This document shows, piece after piece, positions 43,561 through 54,988 of a stretch of DNA of 64,000 bases. The stretch spans positions 6,648,907 to 6,712,906 of the forward strand of contig JAMXIF010000043.1 of NCBI GenBank assembly GCA_028583685.1, in the 5' to 3' direction. Numbering within the stretch: position 1 is the stretch's first letter; every line of letters begins with the position of its first letter. This DNA comes from Petaurus breviceps papuanus (taxonomy: Eukaryota > Chordata > Mammalia > Diprotodontia > Petauridae). The notes under the pieces were generated by a model. The model searched no databases, was not told where the DNA came from, and saw nothing but the letters and a program-made list of their open reading frames with translations. Made by a program: the position numbers and the translations under genes.

Positions 43561-43779
43561 GGAGGGGGGAAGGGAAGCTTGGCAACACAAATAGACCAAG
43601 TTTTACTTTGATGTGCCTCTGATGACTCCCTAGGACTTATCTGCTAAGTAACACACAGGTCAGCATCTGCAATCTATCCTGATTGGCTAAGCCTCCTTCA
43701 CGAAGGCTTCCTGAATTATGCAAATGTAGCTCTAATAGTGACAATTATAAATTATGATGATCATCCTTTGAAGGGAATT

Positions 43780-43890
43780 GGGATATAGAAAACTATCTTC
43801 AGGTTCAAGTTCTATCTCTGACATATGAAGGCTGTGTGTCCTTGGCAAAATACCTCTTAATGCCTCTAGGTGTCAATCTGCAGGGATAGA
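43780..43890 (+). mobile_element. MIR-type CORE-SINE fragment
   Basis: GGTTCAAGTTCTATCTCTGA and TGTGTCCTTGGCAAAATACC followed by AATGCCTCTAGGTGTCAATC. Confidence 0.6.
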
Positions 43891-43979
43891 GGGAAGTGCT
43901 TCTTTAGGAGCTAATTAATTCACAGGTCCAGATTAAAAACAAAACAAACACTGACACAAACAAAAAATTCCTTAGAGGT

Positions 43980-44200
43980 GTCTGGTGCAGCACTTTGAGT
44001 TTTGCAAAGCATTTTATATATGCTCTATTTTTGCTCCTAAAACAACCCCCTGAGGTATGTACAACTGTTATTTTCATTTTGTAGATAAGGCCAAATGATT
44101 GACTCAGGGTCACATAGCTAGTATCTGAGGCAGGATTCAAACCCAGGTCTTTGTGACTACAAGGCCAGCACTCTATTATACCCTGCTGCTTTATGCTTTT
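43980..44200 (-). mobile_element. CORE-SINE (THER/MAR1-type), minus
   Basis: TTTTGCAAAGCATTTTATAT, AACAACCCCCTGAGGTATGT, GACTCAGGGTCACATAGCTA, ATTCAAACCCAGGTCTTTGT and the reversed head CCAGCACTCTATTATACC. Confidence 0.75.
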
Positions 44201-44679
44201 CAGAATTTATTCATACTCGTTATTGCATTTGGTCTCTCTAACTATGTGGGCTAACCTGGACGACTGTTACTGTATCCATTTGAAAGATGAGGAAACTGAT
44301 GTAGAGGTGACGCAATTGGTTAGTTCAGAGAAAAGAACCCAAATATCATTGCCCATCACTTGTTCTGTTACAGTACATTCCAAATTTCCCTAAACAGGTA
44401 TTTATGAATGCCCCTATATTAATTTGCATTTACTTTGTAGATCTCTTTACATGTATTCTCATTCCAATTTTGTATGTGAATATCTAGATCCTTTTCTGAA
44501 TGTATGCCCTTTGAGGGCAATTAGCATATCTTCTATTTCCATTGTGAACTCACTTCTTAAAGAGTCCTATTCACTGAATGGGTGTTACCTCACTCTAAGT
44601 GAGTACCTGAAAAAGCCTCAGCCTAAAAGGGCCTGGGTCTCCCATTTCATCCTGGGTAATCTCCAGTCATCCTGATGAA

Positions 44680-44822
44680 TATTTGGACACTGGACCCAGA
44701 TGGCTTTGGAGGACAAAGTGACCTTGCACAGCCCTCCCTCACTCAAATCAAAGTCAACTGCAAGTCACATCATCATTTCCCTGATGTCACGGTCCTCAAA
44801 AAGGTAGGACAAACACACAACA
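44680..44822 (+). mobile_element. SINE sharing the tail of the RTE-like LINE, copy 2
   Basis: GACACTGGACCCAGATGGCT, TGACCTTGCACAGCCCTCCC, CAAAGTCAACTGCAAGTCAC, then GATGTCACGGTCCTCAAAAA and GGACAAACACACAACAA. Best preserved of the three copies. Confidence 0.7.
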
Positions 44823-44859
44823 ATTTCCAGTGTACCTTGTCCTTTAAGATACTTAATTC

Positions 44860-44885
44860 ACTGACTGACTGACTGACTGACTGAG
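44860..44885. repeat. (CTGA)n microsatellite
   Basis: Five to six CTGA units. Confidence 0.9.
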
Positions 44886-46248
44886 TCCATCCTTCTCAAG
44901 GCATGGCATTCATGGTCCAGGAAGAGGGTATCTGTGTCCACCCTAAGCCACCAGGATTGTTCATGAGTCAACTATCTGGGTCTCCAGGCACCTTGGATTT
45001 GGGAAGCTTTGGTCTATATTCTCAATTCTTCCTCACCTGTTCCTGACCGTTAGAAGACAAGTCTCTGGCTGTGGCCACAGTGGCAATCAGCAGATGTTGC
45101 AGCCCAACAATTTAAAACTTAAAGACGCCTATTGGAACCCTGGAAGTCTTGTCCTTTCCAAGTCTCCACAATTTTTTTTCTCCTGGCAGGGACTTTCCAG
45201 AGGCCCCAGGGAGATGAAATGACATTATAGAAGCAACCACTACATAAGACATATGATAAATCAAATTATGCTAACAAAATGTTTCCTAGTAGGGGACCTA
45301 CTTCAATGAATAGACAGGAATGATTTATTAGCATAACAATTTGATGTAATTAGATGCTTCTAAAGTGCTTTGAGAGTGCTTAGAAAGTTTTCTTAATTGT
45401 TTTGAACACCCCTCTTGCTATAATAATAATAATGCTATTAATCTGTACCAGTTTTGTAGAAAAGATGGCTTAAGTGCATATCAACTTCAGCATTTTTACA
45501 ATGATCACAAATTTATTTGCATGCCAGTCAAAGAGAGTTTGGAGAGAAAAATGGGCTCTAGCACCCATATTCCCCATAGGGTATTTTTGGCAGACCTGAA
45601 GCCCAGAAGATGGTAGAAGAGATCGCAGAAGCCAGATACTCAGCAGAAAGGCACGGTTCAAGAAGGGGATGATGGTGACCAAGAGAGACAACACATTCAG
45701 AGTGCCTGCCACATCCCCCAGAGAACAGCATGGTAGTAGGACCAAAGGGCATCAACAGCCCTGCAATACCAACCAGAGGTATAAGTTACCCTCACCACCA
45801 TGTGTCTGGTACAAGCCATTTTATGCATATTCTCCAGGCACAGTCTATGTATGTGCACCCTCCCCCACTGTTGCTGTAGTAACCAGTGACAGTATAGCCC
45901 ATGAGATTATGTGAGGATCTTTTCTTATTGCTTTATTTGCTGTATTATTTGATTAAAGGTATTTTGTTTTCATCTAACTTGTCGTCAGCTTGCACAGGAG
46001 AGGGTTTATGAATTATGATTTTGAATGACCCAAAGAATGCCTTGAGCCTGTAGTAGTTTTATTTTCTTTGTCTTGATTTGTTTTTGTTTTTTTTCCTATG
46101 ATCTAAATGTGAGAGGTCCTACTGCAGGTACAATATTAATATCAATTATAAATAGTTCTTAAGGATATACTCTCTGTGTGCTTGACTCTATAGTAGGTGA
46201 CATGGGAGATGTAATAGAAGAAAAATGGCTAAGTTCCTTCCTTTAAAA
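44886..46248. other. Unclassified stretch
   Basis: No repeat family or gene recognised over 1.3 kb. Overlapping 65-91 codon frames near 45470-45914 on both strands show no motif. Short (AAT)n near 45422. Confidence 0.3.
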
Positions 46249-46260
46249 ATCTATAATCTG

Positions 46261-46416
46261 AGGGCTACTAGGTGGCACAGTGAATAGAGTACCAGCCCTA
46301 GAGTCAGGAGGAACTGAGTTCAAATGTGGCTTCAGACACGTGACACTTAACTAGCTTTGTGTTCTTGGGCAAGTCATTTAACCCCAATCGCCTTGCCTTC
46401 CCCCCTCAAAAAAAAA
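46261..46416 (+). mobile_element. WSINE/Mar-type SINE with TSD
   Basis: GGTGGCACAGTGAATAGAGT, CCTAGAGTCAGGAGGAACTG, CTTCAGACACGTGACACTTA and GGGCAAGTCATTTAACCCCA, then a C- and A-rich tail. Flanked by ATCTATAATCTG (46249-46260) and ATCTGTAATCTG (46417-46428), one mismatch in 12. Confidence 0.88.
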
Positions 46417-46428
46417 ATCTGTAATCTG

Positions 46429-46959
46429 GTTAGGAGTTTATACTAAACTGATTGTGCAGATATCAGGAACTGGGACAGTCCAAAAATCATATTTGTTCCA
46501 CACGTTGGTCAATTTAATGGCTACATATTGACACATTTCATTCCACCCATCTTCAATATAGAATTACATTTTTTTTATTCCAGAGACTACCCATCACTAT
46601 CATAGTACCTGCTAGTTCTATTCAAAGAGGCAGATTAAGAGGTGCATGAGACCACAAGGAACAGAGCAGGCAACAGGTAGAATTCAGAGGTTCTATACCT
46701 TTCAACTGCATCAGCCACCCTGAGCCTAGCTCATATAGATCAACCAACCAGTCTGCCAGCTTGTATTCAGAAAGTCATAAAAAAAAGATTCATTAATTTC
46801 TCCTTTCAAGGAAATTCTGCATTAAAAAAACCTAGAAAATCCATGGCCCAGCTCATCTTTAACTTTATTAATGAAGAAACAACCCCAGGTCACAGTAACC
46901 TCTCCTTCCTCCAAGCTCTCTGTCTCTCTCCCACTCCTTACCGCTGATCTCTCTTTCTC
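46429..46959. other. Unclassified stretch
   Basis: No repeat or gene recognised. Confidence 0.3.
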
Positions 46960-47145
46960 TTTTTGTATAAATCCTAGATTTACTTGTGAACATAGTGTCT
47001 CCCCTCAGAGGAATGTAAACTCCTTCATAAATGAGATATTTTCATATTTGGATTCCCAGCATCTAGCACAGCGCCTGGAAATCAGTAAATTAATAAAATT
47101 TTATAAATTAAATAGGCCTTAATAAATATTTGTTGATAACACAAT
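46960..47145 (+). mobile_element. L2 3'-end fragment
   Basis: GAGGAATGTAAACTCCTTCA, CAGCATCTAGCACAGCGCCT and a repeated AATAAATATTTGTTGA-type end. Confidence 0.7.
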
Positions 47146-47159
47146 CTAATCCACTGCCT

Positions 47160-47315
47160 TGAATTGCAGCTTTCTCCTTCTCTGTATGTCTCCTATGTCC
47201 ACAGCTAGTATGCAAGCTTTTTTTAAGGGCAGTGATTATCTCTTTGTTAAATGACCAGAATACCTAGAATAATGCTGTGAACATAGTAACCATTCCATGA
47301 GTTCTATGTGATTAA
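47160..47315 (+). mobile_element. L2 3'-end fragment
   Basis: AGTATGCAAGCTTTTTTTAA, GGGCAGTGATTATCTCTTTG, CCTAGAATAATGCTGTGAAC. Degraded. Confidence 0.5.
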
Positions 47316-47334
47316 TAGAAGGGTCAGAAGTACA

Positions 47335-47555
47335 ATGCCCATATTTATTTAATGCTTAACATGTTATAGAAACATTATCCTCACAACAGTTTCAAGAAGT
47401 AAGTAGCACAAATATTATTATCCGCATTTTGCAGCTGAAGGAAATGAATCTCAGAGGGATTTAGTCAAGAGACTTAGGAACACACAGCTAGCTGGACACA
47501 GGCCTTCTAACTTCAGGTTCAGGGCTCTTTTCACCATACATCTTCTCCTCAGACT
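47335..47555 (-). mobile_element. CORE-SINE (THER/MAR1-type), minus
   Basis: ACATTATCCTCACAACAGTT, ATTATTATCCGCATTTTGCA, GGAACACACAGCTAGCTGGA and TTCAGGTTCAGGGCTCTTTT. Confidence 0.7.
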
Positions 47556-48325
47556 TAATCCAATGACAAAGACAATGTCTCCATTTATTCTGTACTTATT
47601 TTCATCACAGTCCCTGAATTCAATATTCATTTAATTTTGTGATCCAGCTAGCCCGGTTAAGGCTACTGTTAGAATTAGGTTTTTCTTAAACACTAATCTT
47701 CCCACAATTTGCTTTGTCCTAGCACACTATCATCCTTTTTATGACATCATATTGGGTTTGTGTATAATTCAATCAATACCTTGGGGCAAACTATTTGATG
47801 ATTACAATAAAATTTTTTTAAAATATCATTTTGCTCTTCTTCGTGTTGGTACTTTCATTATCACACGTTGCTCCCTTGCAAGAGTTTATGGGACTGTTAA
47901 CACCCAAAGGACATTTTAAACATACCATTTTTACGACAGCTATACTCCAAGATAAATGAAAACATCAAAAAAAAAAAAAGGTATTAGGATCCTTCCTTGG
48001 TCTTTGATTGATATGAATTGAGGTAGTAAAAAGAGTTTTCTTTTGAATAGCCCCACATATTAAGAGGAACTGGAAATATCATTCTCAAGCAGGCTGTTGA
48101 AAATAACACATGGCACCATCTGACTTACTGGAATCTGACATTGCCTTGAAGACTGAGCATAATCAAAAGCAAATAAGCAATCACTTTTACCTAACACAGG
48201 ATCATGTGTAGAAAGCTTTTTTTTTTACACTGTGAAGCACCATATAGATGTGAACTATAACTAGATAGTTGCCATCACTCTTGGTTTTAGCCAACCACAC
48301 ACAAAAAAATGCTAAATTCCTTTTT
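47556..48325. other. Unclassified stretch
   Basis: No repeat or gene recognised. Confidence 0.3.
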
Positions 48326-48429
48326 GTGAAAGTCCTGTCAATAAATATTTTTGTGAAAGTCCTGTCAATAAANNNNNNNNNNGTGAAAGTCCTGTCAATA
48401 AATATTTTTGTGAAAGTCCTGTCAATAAA
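48326..48429. repeat. 27-bp minisatellite interrupted by an assembly gap
   Basis: Unit GTGAAAGTCCTGTCAATAAA plus ATATTTT. Units start at 48326, 48353, 48383 and 48410, so the period is 27 bp on each side of a 10-N gap. The spacing across the gap is 30, so the gap size is not real and units are probably missing. Confidence 0.95.
48373..48382. other. Assembly gap (10 N)
   Basis: Ten N inside the 27-bp minisatellite. Confidence 0.95.
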
Positions 48430-48453
48430 AATTTATCAAAAAAAGTCTATCAG

Positions 48454-48607
48454 TAGGGGCAGCCAGGTGGCTCAGCGAGTAAGAGCACCCACCCCAGAGT
48501 TGGGATGACCTGGGATCAAATCTGGGCTCTGATACTTAGCACCACACCCAGAAATAACTGGCCGTGTAACCTTGAGCAAGTTACTTAACCTCAATTGCTT
48601 AAAAAAA
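48454..48607 (+). mobile_element. WSINE/Mar-type SINE, subtype B
   Basis: GGGGCAGCCAGGTGGCTCAG, GGGATGACCTGGGATCAAAT, GATACTTAGCACCACACCCA, AACTGGCCGTGTAACCTTGA and an A tail. Likely TSD GTCTATCAG (48445-48453) and GTCTATTAG (48608-48616), one mismatch. It sits 16 bp after the minisatellite. Confidence 0.88.
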
Positions 48608-48629
48608 TGTCTATTAGACCTGAATGAAA

Positions 48630-48745
48630 CCTTTATTATGCCCTTACATAGCATTAAGCTCTGGAGAATCAAATACAAAAGTTAGATAATCCCTACCCTC
48701 AGGGACCTTACATTCTAATGGGGGAAATGGCACACATAGGGGAGC
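48630..48745 (-). mobile_element. L2 3'-end fragment
   Basis: TTAAGCTCTGGAGAATCAAA and CCCTCAGGGACCTTACATTC with TAATGGGGGAAATGGCAC: antisense L2. Confidence 0.6.
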
Positions 48746-49097
48746 GGTGGCCAAGGAAAGGTGTCTGGTAAGGTCAGTTACAAATATGGTGTTGATCCAT
48801 AAGGCAACTGAATGTCATGACCTTTCCAGAAGTAATGGTAGTATTAGTTGGACTCCTGGTGCCCAACACCAGAAGTGGATGGGGAATGAAAGGTTATGTG
48901 AAGTGGCAGTACAAGCAGCCAAGATAGATGACCAGCTACGGTGTGGAACATAGTCTGACCCAAAGCCATCTAGATGTAATGAGCTGGGTGAGTTTGTACT
49001 CACTCTCCCTTCAAGGCACCACAAGAAAACTTTAGAACTCAATTCAAGGCTTGACACCACTATTTACTAGCCATGTAGACTGAGCAGACAGTGAAGT
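48746..49097. other. Unclassified stretch
   Basis: No family or gene recognised. Confidence 0.3.
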
Positions 49098-49290
49098 ATG
49101 CTAGAAAGAGCACTGAATTTGGGGTCTCAAACTTACTGCCTGTGTGACCTGGGACAAATCACTCAGTCCCTTCACACAAGAATATACTTATTTGTAAAAC
49201 TAGAGGTTTGGGGTAGAGGACCTCCAATGCCCCTGCTACCTTTAGACTATGAACTTATGAACTATGTATTTAGCCCTGTGCTAGGTGCTA
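49098..49290 (+). mobile_element. MIR-type CORE-SINE
   Basis: ATGCTAGAAAGAGCACTGAA, CTGTGTGACCTGGGACAAAT, AAAACTAGAGGTTTGGGGTA, AGAGGACCTCCAATGCCC. Confidence 0.75.
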
Positions 49291-49369
49291 TTGGGGATAC
49301 AAGAAAACATCTGCTTCCTGAGTTTCATTAGTTCACAGACTATTTGGGGAGACAGGATTTACTTCTTCA

Positions 49370-49645
49370 GAGCCTCACACAAGGTGCCATATCCCTGAAG
49401 CCTTCCCCGACCTCCTCAGTTCTCTTTACTCTCTTCCCACACCAATACCTTCTAGTACTATATATATATCAATTAATGATGCATTTATTCAATTTCAATT
49501 GAATATCAATACAATGATATATTTATTCAATTTCACCTCCAATAGACTATAAGATCTTTAAGAGCAGAGATTGTTGTGTTTTTTGTCTTTGGATAGCTTG
49601 TACATCACACCTAGACTTTGGACATAGGAGGCACTACAATTGAAT
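49370..49645 (+). mobile_element. L2 3' end
   Basis: CCTGAAGCCTTCCCCGACCT (end of ORF2), CTCCAATAGACTATAAGATC, TAAGAGCAGAGATTGTTGTG, CTTTGGACATAGGAGGCACT. An internal TTCAATTTC/ATTCAATTTC near-duplication lies at 49489-49530. Confidence 0.65.
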
Positions 49646-49884
49646 TGAACTACTGAATTGAATGCACAGGAATCAATTTCAGCTTTATCTCATCAGAGCC
49701 AATTTAAAATAATGAATCACATGAAGTAGTTGAGTTATTTGAATGTACACTGTCTACTTCCATTAGAAATGGAAGCAATTGCACTATTTTACATAATTAT
49801 AACTTCAAAGAGTACAAATTCTAACATGCACAATTATTTCAGGAGATCTATTATTTGAACTGATCAGGGCCTAGCTATAATAAT

Positions 49885-50660
49885 TTTAAGCATTTATTAA
49901 GCACCTTCTATGTGCCAGGTATTTTTCTAGGCACTGGAAATATGAGGACAAAAACACAAGTTTCTGACACCAAAAAGTTAATGTTCTATCAGGGAAGATG
50001 TATACATTTAAAAAAAAAAAGTAAAGACAAAATAAAAACAATATAATTTGAGGAGGAACAAAAAGAGCAGCTGGGAGGATAAGAAAAGTCTTCTTCCAGA
50101 AAGTAGTACTGAGGCTTCTTGAAGGAAATTAAAAATTCTAAGAACCATGGGGCAAGAAGAAGTAAAATAGAAAATAGCCTGTGCAAAGGCGTGGAGATAG
50201 GAGATGAAGCGTCAAGTATGAGGAACAGTAAGAATGCTAATTTTCATGTACAATGTATTAAAGGGATTAACGTGCAAATAGGCTGGTCAGGTAGGTTGAG
50301 ACCAGGTTTGCACCAGACAAACTTTATATTTGATCATAGAGGTGATGGGGAGCCATTGAAGTGTATTGAGAAGGGGAGTGACATGATCAGACTTTCATTT
50401 GAGTAAGCTCTTTGGATAAATAGGAATGGGAAGAAACTAGAAGAATATAGACCAGTTAGAAGAGTAATGCAATAGGACCATCAAGAGGTGATGAAGGCCT
50501 GAACTGGGGTGGTAGATATGGGAATGAAGAAAATGGAACAGCTTTCCATTATGAAAATGGAAAGAACAAGTAATTAGAGAAAGATGTTTTACTTAATACT
50601 TTAAGAATTTGGGATTTGGTCTAGGTGACCAAAAAGAGTTAGGAAAATGAGAATGGGAGT
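49885..50660 (-). mobile_element. L2 LINE, 3' half, minus
   Basis: AAGCATTTATTAAGCACCTT, TATGTGCCAGGTATTTTTCT, AGTCTTCTTCCAGAAAGTAG (ORF2 end), GATGGGGAGCCATTGAAGTG and AGTGACATGATCAGACTTTC. Carried through to GACCATCAAGAGGTGATGAA. Degraded ORF2. Confidence 0.75.
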
Positions 50661-50929
50661 GGGGGACAAGGTGAGAGATAATTTACCATTAAGTAATAAT
50701 GTTAATGGAGATAAACTTGGGGAAACAAGTACAGAAAGCATCTTCACAAAGATCTCTGTGGGGCAGGAGTCTGCAAATAGATGCGTGTCTTTCCTGATTG
50801 CTCTCTTGTTTGTGTCCTCTGCAAGTTACTTAATATTTATTTTATACAAAACATAATTGAATTTTATGCATGAATACAAATGGATTTAAATCTTGTATTT
50901 ATTCATAGAGGCAGATTGTATCTCTCAAT

Positions 50930-51035
50930 AGAATGTTCTTTGAGAACAAGGAAGAACTACCTTAATATCTCATTTTTTCTTCCTTTCCCCCAGGGCCTGG
51001 CACACAGTAGGAACTTCATAAATTGAGTTGAATTG
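50930..51035 (+). mobile_element. L2 3'-end fragment
   Basis: CAGGGCCTGGCACACAGTAG followed by AACTTCATAAATTGAGTTG. Confidence 0.65.
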
Positions 51036-51955
51036 TGGTTTGTCCCTCCATCAAAGTGGATCCCAAACCCCTCAACAATTTTATACATGGTAGAGTTTGT
51101 ATGGCCAAAGACTGTATCACCCCTTAGCCAACCTCACAAATAGTCTCTTCAAATTTAGCTGGACAATATAATCTGCCTCTGGAGATTATATAGTCTCAAA
51201 ATGTCTATAGCTTGGCAAAAACTACCCAAATTTGGGCTGTGCTAGCATTTATCATTGGGGAAATGGGTGGCAGTGGGGAGGGAACTTCAATACCTTGAGG
51301 TGACATTCAAGGGAGACTTTAAGCCAGTCAACAAGAAGTTTTAGGAGCTTAATAACAAAAAACAGAAACACAGTCAAATTCATCATTGTTCCCTTTAAAA
51401 AGAGCCCAGAGCAAACTTAAAATATAAATCAGATGTGTCTTCAGTACTCTCACTTCATCTCCCTGAAATTCTCTTGTATGTGGCTTCTTTCCCTCAGTCT
51501 CTTAGGCTCTTGGTGCCTCCTGCACTCTCATGCTACCCAAATCTACAATAGCCTTCTCTCTTTAGGTTTGTCATTGTGCTTCTCTTTGCACCACCATTAA
51601 AACTTACTTTCAACCAGCTTTCAGCCAGGAAGAATCTAATGTATCTAATTTCCATCAAGATGTTATTTGCAGTAGTCTGTCCAGCTGTTCAATATACAAC
51701 ATACAAAAAGGAATATAAGCAAAAGGCCATAGGACTAGGGGCACAAAAAAGCAGAAGTGAATCATATGATCAAATCAAAACATCTGGCACCAACACCCAA
51801 CCAAACTAGTCTATCTGATTTTCTGAACTTTTGACCACCTGACCCTTGTCTACTCATTCTCTAGCAGTTCTATATCTTTAGTATTCCATCTATAGATGTT
51901 TGGTGACATCACTCCCATTCTAGCTTTTCCTCTTCTCTTACAGACTTTTGTCTGG
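51036..51955. other. Unclassified stretch
   Basis: No repeat or gene recognised. Confidence 0.3.
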
Positions 51956-51960
51956 CTCCC

Positions 51961-53138
51961 TGTGATAGTAATGGCAATTAAAGATTCCCCTGTATTGGCT
52001 TGGTTTTCAAATTGATTGTGTTAAAACCCAGAGTTTGTTAATCCCACCTGTGGGATGGGCTTGTTGATGTGAAAAGAAAGTCCTGAACTGGGAGGAGCTG
52101 GTGAGGTAGATTTGGAGAGACAAGAGAGAGGCGGAAGATCTTTTTTTGGAAGCAGCACCTCGTGGAGGGAGAGAGAGGCTAAGAGAATTGCTGGTGGCCG
52201 CTTTGAATTGCCCTGGACTTTTGAGACCTGCCCCCTGAGCTGCCAAGGACTGAGGAGACATGGCTGTTTTGCTGGTACTTTGTCTGTCTGTTTTGATGTT
52301 GTTTTGCCAGATTTGTCCACTGGTGAAAGACTGTCCTTTTGTTGAAGAAGTCCTGGAACCTGGCTGTTCGCTAAGAAGCCCTGAGACTGTCCTGCAGACA
52401 GAGAGTGAATACTGTCCACTGGTGAGGGACAGTGCTGTTGTTGCAGGGGTCTGGAGACTGTCCTGCAGACAGAGTGAATACTGTCCACTGGTGAAGGACA
52501 GTGCTGTTGTTGCAGGGGTCTGGGAGCCTTTCTGTTGGTTCAGAAGCCCTGAAGAAGGATTTTCTTGTTGTATGTTTACAGAAATCCTGGGAGAGGGCTT
52601 TGCTAATGTGTTCAGGGGTTCTAGGACTGTTCTACAGACAGAGGATAAATTCATGAAGGGACTGGCAATGTATCTTATGGCCTTGCTAAGCCTTGTCTCT
52701 CCAGGAACTAAGATTGCTGAGAACTTGCCTCGTGTCAAGATGAAGAAAAGACCTCCATTTGGGTATTAAGTGCTGTGTTTAAACTTGATGTAACTCTGGG
52801 GTAGATTCAATTGTGATCCAGGGGTGGGGAACTTTTGACCTTATGTTTGGAAACTAATCTCCATTTGAGAAGAGGGGCTTTGTGGTGGACTTAATTAAGG
52901 TATAGCCTAGGGGTGGAGAAGTATTTAGAACAGAGACTTTGTAATTGATTGAATGATTGGAAGGTCCTGGGGTGGGGTAGTACTTGGAGATTATTTAATC
53001 ATACTTAGTAAATACTGTATTTTGAATGATGTCATGTTTTGATCTTCTCTGTTCTGGGTTTGTTACTGAATAAAATAGAGAGCACCTATGCTGGTATTTC
53101 GAACCTGGGAAGTTGCCTTTGCTTGGTATTACATTACA
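51961..53138 (+). mobile_element. Solo LTR of an endogenous retrovirus-like element, family B
   Basis: A 1178-bp element with TGTGAT at the left and ATTACA at the right (TG...CA). It is flanked by a perfect 5-bp duplication CTCCC (51956-51960 and 53139-53143). A polyadenylation signal AATAAA lies at 53069-53074, about 64 bp before the right end, so the plus strand is sense. The U3-like part carries tandem repeats of about 70 bp (52316-52523). No internal retroviral region adjoins it. Long open frames on both strands within it (up to 243 codons) come from repeat structure and show no retroviral domain. It is unrelated by eye to family A. A fossil of unknown age. Confidence 0.75.
52316..52523. 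repeat. About 70-bp tandem repeat inside the family B LTR
   Basis: Two clear units begin at 52383 and 52454 (GAGACTGTCCTGCAGACAG, then GTCCACTGGTGA and TGTTGTTGCAGGGGTCTGG). They are 71 and about 69 bp long and differ by a 2-bp length change and a few bases. A more diverged earlier unit starts near 52316. Repeated U3 blocks are common in LTRs and often hold enhancer elements; here that is only inference. Confidence 0.85.
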
Positions 53139-53143
53139 CTCCC

Positions 53144-53490
53144 CCAAACCCTAAATATATCCTGCACCTGGCCTACATTTCCCAGAAGCCCCTGTGGGTG
53201 AAACTTCTGCTTTCACTCAATTCCCTACTTTGTTTAAAATGTTATTAACTGAAGACAGTGGCATCTGCATTTTAAGAAAACTCAACAAAGGAAACTCTAG
53301 TGGTGCAACTTCAAGTCTCAGAGGAGATAACTGGAGGAAGAAAGGGGAGTTGGACATCTTCAAAGCATGCCTACTGTGCCTATGCAGCAGGCAAGCCATC
53401 CCTCCCCTTTTGCTAAGTGATGCCCAAGCACTAAAATAGAAGGACATCAGCATTTCTTACTCCTCCACTATCACACTTTTTTTTCACCTC
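53144..53490. other. Unclassified stretch
   Basis: No repeat or gene recognised between the two LTRs. Confidence 0.3.
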
Positions 53491-53495
53491 ATATG

Positions 53496-54120
53496 TGTAA
53501 CAACAAGCACCCTAGAATACCCAGGGTGGCTGCCAGCACAGGTTCTTAGATCTGCTTTTCTAAAGGAAAGCAACTCAAAATGGGTTAACAATCTTGCTTC
53601 AATCAAACATGTCATTTACCTAGTTCAGGGGAAAAAGTCAGCACCCCGAACTTTAAAGAATACAGAGGTTACAAGCAGGCAAAAAAAATACAGACAGAGA
53701 AAGAGATCAGTAGAGAGGCTTCCAACTGTCTGACCATTAACCTAGTCAGTTACCAGAGAGGGAAGCACCAACATCTGGATTTTCAAAGCCAGGGGCTCAA
53801 CAGCTGCCCAGAGTCTCATGTGGTCAAATCACACAACTCTTCTCAAAATGAGCCCCAAAACAAAACTTCACATCAGGGTATATATAGCTTTCTCCTGGCT
53901 CAGAGAATGTCACAACCCTCTTGACCCATTGCCCAATCACAAGGCAACAAGGTGTGGGCATTCCTGAAAAACAAGCCTCCCACCACAGGCTCCATGTGAC
54001 CACATTCAGCCTATTAGGGGGCAGAGTATATTTTCAAATCAGGGAAGGTTCTCAGAGTCACTTAAGCCTATCAAAGGGCCTAGGGTCAGGGAAGATCTTC
54101 AGATTCCCATTCCCATAACA
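53496..54120 (-). mobile_element. Solo LTR of an endogenous retrovirus, family A, copy 2
   Basis: A 625-bp element running TGTAAC...ATAACA on the plus strand, flanked by a perfect 5-bp duplication ATATG (53491-53495 and 54121-54125). It matches copy 1 (688-1221) over most of its length, for example CACAGGTTCTTAGATCTGCT and AAGCAACTCAAAATGGGTTA, with visible substitutions and length differences. A TATATATA box on the minus strand at 53879-53886 puts it in the same orientation as copy 1. Solo LTR fossil; named family unknown. Confidence 0.82.
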
Positions 54121-54239
54121 ATATGACAATCTCTCAGCTCCATTTTTTTCTGCTGTTCTTTAGGTCATCTAATCCCATAAAACATAAATGGTTTTACAAG
54201 AGGCTTTAATCCATACACAAACTACTCAGAGCACAGGAT

Positions 54240-54425
54240 CATGGGAAGGATTAAAAGATTTAGAGCTAGAAGGAATTTTAAAATCATCAAGTCCAATTCT
54301 TCATTTTACAAATAATGAAGGTCCTGGAGATAGAGGTGTTTTGCCCAAAGACCATGGGGCTTATATGGCCAATGTAAGTGTACAGCAGAGCTGGGGCTCA
54401 AACTGTGTTCCTCTATAGAAGCTTT
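54240..54425 (-). mobile_element. CORE-SINE (MIR-type), minus
   Basis: TTTAGAGCTAGAAGGAATTT, CTTCATTTTACAAATAATGA, GCAGAGCTGGGGCTCAAAC. Confidence 0.65.
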
Positions 54426-54988
54426 TACTAGAAATGTAGCTAGCATGGAAAGTTATTGTTATCTATCACTTATGATCGCTTTAAGGAGTGTTTGTCACCC
54501 TCAGGAGCTTGAAGGCAACCAAAACCAAGGTATTTGTCTGTAGCTTTTGCAACAAAGCTTTCATGTTCTTGGGCTACCTGGACAAAGAGTTTTGGTTTTC
54601 TTTAAGAATTCCATTCTCAGTCAGGATGGGGAGACAAGACCTATGCCAACTCTCCATCCAATATTTCAGGTCAACATCTGTTGATGGAAGCCCTGTCTGT
54701 GACTGAGGTGGGCCTGGGAACCAGATGGCTCTCAGCAATCCTTAAGCCTGTTCAAACACTCTCATTACCAATGTTGCACAGAACCTATATTTGTTCATCT
54801 GAATGATTACCCACCCCTTCTGTTATTTGGTTACTGTTCCTGGTCTGAATCCCCCTTAGTACATGATTCTCACATTCCCCAACCCTGCAGTTTCCTGAGT
54901 GGAGCTCCCAGTGAAAGATCAAGCCCCAGATTGGATAAGTATTCTTGATGTGCTCCTTCCCAGGTATCCTTTATATGTGACTTATCTA
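54426..54988. other. Unclassified stretch
   Basis: No repeat or gene recognised. Confidence 0.3.

Noticed and set aside
48326-48429. Regular direct repeats resembling a CRISPR array
   Set aside because: Units are contiguous 27-bp copies with no unique spacers, in a vertebrate genome: a minisatellite.
52007-52738. A 243-codon open frame on the minus strand, overlapped by a 169-codon frame on the plus strand
   Set aside because: Both lie inside a solo LTR and owe their length to the internal tandem repeat of about 70 bp. No protein domain is visible and the two frames are mutually antisense.
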